The position numbers and the translations under genes were made by a program. A stretch of 8,543 nucleotides of DNA from Clostridia bacterium (GTDB lineage Bacteria; Bacillota_A; Clostridia; Oscillospirales; CAG-272), in the NCBI GenBank assembly GCA_017395725.1, contig JAFQOB010000224.1, forward strand, positions 1-8,543. The letters run 5' to 3'. Under the pieces are notes generated by a model. It searched no databases, had not been told where the DNA came from, and was given only the letters and a program-made list of their open reading frames with translations. Positions within the stretch are counted from its first letter, which is position 1; each line of letters begins with the position of its first letter. Positions 5,995 through 8,543 of the stretch are shown here, in pieces.

Positions 5995-6857
5995 AATAAA
6001 CCTCCTTTCAGCTTAGATAGAATACAGTCGGCAATAATATTACCCGATGTTTCAGGAGCCACCTTGCCGGGCAGAGAGAGTGCAAATATAACTTTTTTTG
6101 AAACTGCTTTTGCATATTCGAAGTCAACTCCGCCGGGAGCTGAAGCAAGGTCTATGATTACGGAATCGTTTTTTGTTGAATCAATAATAGTTTTATCCAT
6201 CCATTTTGCAGGAACGGTATTGAATATTATATCCTTGTCGTTAAGGTGTCGCTTTGCACAATAAAAGGGGAGTGCGTGACAGCCGTCAGCTTCTGCCCAG
6301 GTAAGAGCCTGTTCGCTTCTTGCAAGAACGGTAACGTCAGCTCCCATATTTTTTAGAAGTCTTGCTAAGATTTTTCCGATTCTTCCGTATCCTGCAATAA
6401 CGCAATTTGAACCGAAAATTGTTTTAGCTGTTTCATTTATGGCAATAGCAACAGCGCCCTCTGCCGTAGGAATGGCATTAAGGACTGAAAGCCTTTCAGA
6501 TAGATAATAGTCATATATATCGCAGCCTTTTTGCATAGCTTTTTTGCAAAAATCCTCCGACATTTTTCCGCCGGCAATAAGCTGTCCTTTTTTTAGGTTG
6601 GAAATGATGTCGGATATTTTTATTTCGCCGTTATACAACGGTGCGAAAAGCTTAATTCCGTCTGTGGAAAACGGGAGGGGAAGAACAATAAGAGTAGCAT
6701 CAGATATAGCTTTTTCTAAACTATTGCATATTGTAGCTTCATTTGACGTCTCAATATTCCCAAAGGCAGAGACGGAATAGTTTTGTTTAGACATAAATCG
6801 TATGGCGGAAATCATACGCGAATCGCCGCCGAGAACACATATTTTTATATCATTCAT
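5991..6857 (-). CDS. dpaA: Dipicolinate synthase subunit A
   Basis: This is the catalytic, NADP-type dehydrogenase subunit (SpoVFA) of dipicolinate synthase. From the ATG at 6855-6857 it has 288 residues. The N-terminal domain opens with CVLGGDSRM (7-15) and includes the conserved IPTAEGA (129-135). A second Rossmann domain has GYGRIG at 156-161 as the dinucleotide loop, and LPGKVAPETSG lies near the C-terminus. I prefer this start over the in-frame ATG nine bases upstream (6864-6866), because AAAGGAG directly touches that upstream ATG with no spacer but sits nine bases from the chosen one. The latter also gives the family's usual short lead to the GGD motif. In Bacillus the spoVF genes lead a longer operon with asd, dapG and dapA; here only dpaA-dpaB are present. 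A sigma-K or sigma-E promoter is expected upstream but no convincing one is seen. Confidence 0.95.
   Translation of the reverse strand: MNDIKICVLGGDSRMISAIRFMSKQNYSVSAFGNIETSNEATICNSLEKAISDATLIVLPLPFSTDGIKLFAPLYNGEIKISDIISNLKKGQLIAGGKMSEDFCKKAMQKGCDIYDYYLSERLSVLNAIPTAEGAVAIAINETAKTIFGSNCVIAGYGRIGKILARLLKNMGADVTVLARSEQALTWAEADGCHALPFYCAKRHLNDKDIIFNTVPAKWMDKTIIDSTKNDSVIIDLASAPGGVDFEYAKAVSKKVIFALSLPGKVAPETSGNIIADCILSKLKGGLL
6001..6008 (-). promoter_or_regulatory. Strong ribosome binding site of dpaB
   Basis: AAAGGAGG on the - strand, six bases before the dpaB ATG and inside the final codons of dpaA. It confirms the dpaB start although that start overlaps the upstream gene, and it allows efficient reinitiation. 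Confidence 0.85.
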
Positions 6858-6866
6858 AATGTACAT

Positions 6867-6873
6867 CTCCTTT
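6867..6873 (-). promoter_or_regulatory. Ribosome binding site that decides the dpaA start
   Basis: AAAGGAG abuts the ATG at 6866 (zero spacing) and lies nine bases from the ATG at 6857. Only the second spacing is workable for initiation, so dpaA should begin at 6857. Confidence 0.8.
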
Positions 6874-6877
6874 TTTC

Positions 6878-6891
6878 AATTATATATAATT
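6878..6891. repeat. 14-base AT palindrome upstream of dpaA
   Basis: AATTATATATAATT is a perfect palindrome ending only a few bases upstream of the dpaA ribosome binding site. It contains TATAAT on both strands, but no -35 element stands at a proper distance on the dpaA side. It may be an operator, a -10 remnant or a chance AT run. Confidence 0.35.
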
Positions 6892-6976
6892 ACCGTTAAA
6901 TTTTTAGACGTAATGCAAAGTTGATTTCAGGGTAAAAATTAGTTGCCCTAATACATTTTATGAAGGTTATTTTATA

Positions 6977-7005
6977 TTGACAATGGGGGAGAAAATTGTT
7001 ATAAT
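6977..7005 (+). promoter_or_regulatory. Consensus-perfect sigma-A promoter of miaB-mutS
   Basis: TTGACA at 6977-6982 and TATAAT at 7000-7005 are separated by exactly 17 bases: 12 of 12 consensus bases at the optimal spacing. Transcription should start near 7012, giving a leader of about 53 bases before miaB. No extended -10 TG is present. It points away from dpaA and should give strong constitutive expression unless it is repressed. Confidence 0.9.
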
Positions 7006-7064
7006 AAAATGATAAAAGTAATAAAATGGGTAAGTATTGTTAAGATATAGAGAAGAGGGGAACT

Positions 7065-8492
7065 ATGGAAAATAAAACGGTAAATATTACCCCCGAACAA
7101 ATAGAACAGCAGTATGCTTTTATGATGTCTGTAAGGGAAAAGACCGACAGCTTTGCCAATGAAAATGGAAGAAGACCGAAGGCACACGTGTTGACGTTTG
7201 GTTGTCAGCAGAACGAGGCTGATAGCGAATACATATCCGGTATGGCGTTTGAAATGGGATATGAGCTGACGGACAAGCCCGAAGAGGCAGAGCTTATTGT
7301 TGTGAATACGTGTGCAGTAAGAGAACACGCAGAGCTTAGGGCTTTATCGATAACAGGTCAGTTCAAGCACTTGAAAAAGGCAAATCCCAATTTGAAAATA
7401 GGGATTTGCGGCTGTATGGTTACGCAGGAGCACAGAAAAGACGACGTAAAGAACAAATACCCTTACGTAGACTTTCTTTTTGGTACCAATATGCTCTGGC
7501 GTTTTCCCGAAATATTACTTGAGTCTTTCAGCCGAAAAAAGAGACTGTTTTATTTTGACCACGAGAGTGCAAATATATGGGAAGGACTTCCCGTAGTAAG
7601 AGAAAGCGGCTTTAAGGCTTGGATAAGCGTTATGTACGGTTGCAACAACTTTTGTTCATACTGCGTTGTGCCTTACGTAAGGGGCAGAGAGAGAAGCCGA
7701 CAGCCTGAGGCGATAATTGAGCAGATAAGAGAGCTTTCGAAGCAAGGATATAAAGAATTTACTTTGCTTGGTCAGAACGTAAACAGCTATGGCAAAGATT
7801 TAAGCATTGACTATGACTTTTCCGATTTGCTTACCGATATTTGTAAGATAGAGGGCGATTTTTGGGTGAGATTTATGACGAGTCACCCGAAAGATGCATC
7901 AAGAAAGCTTATAGATACAATGGCAAGAGAGGAAAAGATAGTAAAGCACTTGCATTTACCTTTTCAAGCAGGTAATGACAGAGTATTAAAGCTTATGAAC
8001 AGAAAATATGATTCAAAAGGCTACTTTGAGCTTGTGTCTTATGCAAAGGAAAAGATGCCAAACGTTGGGCTGACGAGCGACATTATAGTAGGATTTCCTA
8101 CCGAGACTGACGAGGAATTTGAAGATACTCTTGAGATGCTTAGAAAAGTGGAATTTGATTCGGTTTATTCTTTTATTTATTCCCCGAGAAAAGATACTCC
8201 TGCGGCATCGATGGAAGGACAGATTCCCGACGAAATAAAGAAGAAAAGATTTTCAAAGCTTCTTGAGGTGCAGAATAGTATAACCAAGGACTTGAACAGT
8301 GAATACGTGGGCAAGACGATAAGGATTCTTATTGAAGGCAAGAGCAAAACAGATGAAAGCAAATATACGGGCAGAAACGATAAGAACAGACTTGTTCATA
8401 TAGACGGAGACGAATCCCTTGTGGGAAAATTCTGTAACGTAAAAATAGACAGAGCCGATACCTTTGCAATGTACGGTACGGTAATTGATTGA
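7065..8492 (+). CDS. miaB: tRNA-2-methylthio-N6-dimethylallyladenosine synthase (radical SAM methylthiotransferase)
   Basis: This cytosolic enzyme adds the 2-methylthio group to isopentenylated A37 next to the anticodon of tRNAs reading UNN codons, which steadies codon pairing. It has 475 residues, the usual size for Firmicutes MiaB with an N-terminal extension of about 40 residues. The MTTase domain supplies the auxiliary 4Fe-4S ligands Cys47 (FGCQQNEADSE), Cys83 (NTCAVRE) and Cys117 (CGCMVTQ). The radical SAM core has CNNFCSYC at 193-200, the CxxxCxxC cluster, followed by VVPYVRGRERSR, which is typical of MiaB rather than MtaB or RimO. The C-terminal TRAM domain covers about 412-475 and binds tRNA. 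All cluster cysteines are present. The start has GAGGGG about five bases upstream. It is driven by the perfect sigma-A promoter at 6977-7005 and leads into mutS after 16 bases, a common clostridial pairing. Confidence 0.96.
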   Translation: MENKTVNITPEQIEQQYAFMMSVREKTDSFANENGRRPKAHVLTFGCQQNEADSEYISGMAFEMGYELTDKPEEAELIVVNTCAVREHAELRALSITGQFKHLKKANPNLKIGICGCMVTQEHRKDDVKNKYPYVDFLFGTNMLWRFPEILLESFSRKKRLFYFDHESANIWEGLPVVRESGFKAWISVMYGCNNFCSYCVVPYVRGRERSRQPEAIIEQIRELSKQGYKEFTLLGQNVNSYGKDLSIDYDFSDLLTDICKIEGDFWVRFMTSHPKDASRKLIDTMAREEKIVKHLHLPFQAGNDRVLKLMNRKYDSKGYFELVSYAKEKMPNVGLTSDIIVGFPTETDEEFEDTLEMLRKVEFDSVYSFIYSPRKDTPAASMEGQIPDEIKKKRFSKLLEVQNSITKDLNSEYVGKTIRILIEGKSKTDESKYTGRNDKNRLVHIDGDESLVGKFCNVKIDRADTFAMYGTVID

Positions 8493-8508
8493 ATGTGAGG
8501 AAAAGATT

Positions 8509-8543
8509 ATGGGTGTAACCCCTATGATGCAGCAATACCTTGA
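8509..8543 (+). CDS. mutS: DNA mismatch repair protein MutS (N-terminal start only)
   Basis: Eleven codons are visible before the window ends: MGVTPMMQQYL. The TPMMQQYL string is the conserved opening of MutS, just before its mismatch-recognition domain. A ribosome binding site GAGGA (8497-8501) lies 7 bases upstream of the ATG, and the gene follows miaB by 16 bases with no terminator, so the two are probably co-transcribed. MutS recognises mispairs left by the polymerase. The call rests on a short stretch plus the known miaB-mutS neighbourhood; a truncated gene cannot be excluded from this window. Confidence 0.85.
   Translation, partial: MGVTPMMQQYL

Noticed and set aside
7009..7050. 13-codon open frame starting MIKVIKW in the miaB leader
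   Set aside because: The ATG sits at or before the predicted transcription start (about 7012), there is no ribosome binding site, and no run of regulatory codons suggests a leader peptide.
7381..7408. 8-bp inverted repeat CAAATCCC / GGGATTTG with a 12-base loop
   Set aside because: It lies inside miaB, in codons for NPNLKIGICG next to a cluster cysteine. It has no T tract and coding constraint explains the bases.
1..8543. Defence system, prophage, insertion sequence, CRISPR or RNA gene
   Set aside because: No transposase, integrase, nuclease or toxin-antitoxin signature, no direct-repeat/spacer array, no terminal inverted repeats, and no tRNA or rRNA-like stretch. Coding is nearly continuous and housekeeping in character.

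Overview
The window looks like chromosomal DNA from a low-GC, endospore-forming Clostridia member (Firmicutes/Bacillota). It carries a PolC-type replicative polymerase, the dipicolinate synthase pair dpaA-dpaB that is specific to sporulation, an adjacent miaB-mutS pair, AGGAGG-like ribosome binding sites and AT-rich intergenic DNA. The MiaB motif GCQQNEADSE and the overall style suggest an Oscillospiraceae/Ruminococcaceae-like gut lineage, but this is an impression, not a placement. No rRNA, tRNA, CRISPR array, transposase or phage gene is visible, so this is mainly a housekeeping region with one unusual accessory cassette.

Layout, left to right. Positions 1-1185 (+) are the C-terminal part of polC, cut by the window edge. 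With a 31-base gap and no visible terminator, it is followed by a 721-residue fusion protein (1217-3382, +) that joins an HSL-type alpha/beta hydrolase to a condensation/alcohol-acyltransferase-type domain. A zinc-ribbon six-helix membrane protein (3382-4077, +) follows, translationally coupled through TAATG. A strong symmetric hairpin (4093-4119) separates this + strand block from convergent pfkA (4136-5218, -). A 203-base AT-rich spacer holds the pfkA promoter, repeated GTTACTTTT elements and a tandem TGTTA(T/C) motif. Next come dpaB (5422-5994, -) and dpaA (5991-6857, -), which overlap by 4 bases as ATGA and form a two-gene sporulation operon. Divergent from them, a consensus-perfect sigma-A promoter (6977-7005) drives miaB (7065-8492, +), followed after 16 bases by the first codons of mutS (8509 to the window end).

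How the genes work together. polC replicates DNA and mutS corrects its errors. miaB modifies A37 of tRNAs. pfkA commits sugar to glycolysis. dpaAB makes the spore-core dipicolinic acid. The only part without a textbook role is the hydrolase-acyltransferase fusion plus its zinc-ribbon membrane partner. It resembles an acyl-ester transfer/hydrolysis module acting near the membrane, and it sits where rimP-nusA often follows polC. It is the best candidate here for a poorly described system. Its function is inferred from domain signatures only.
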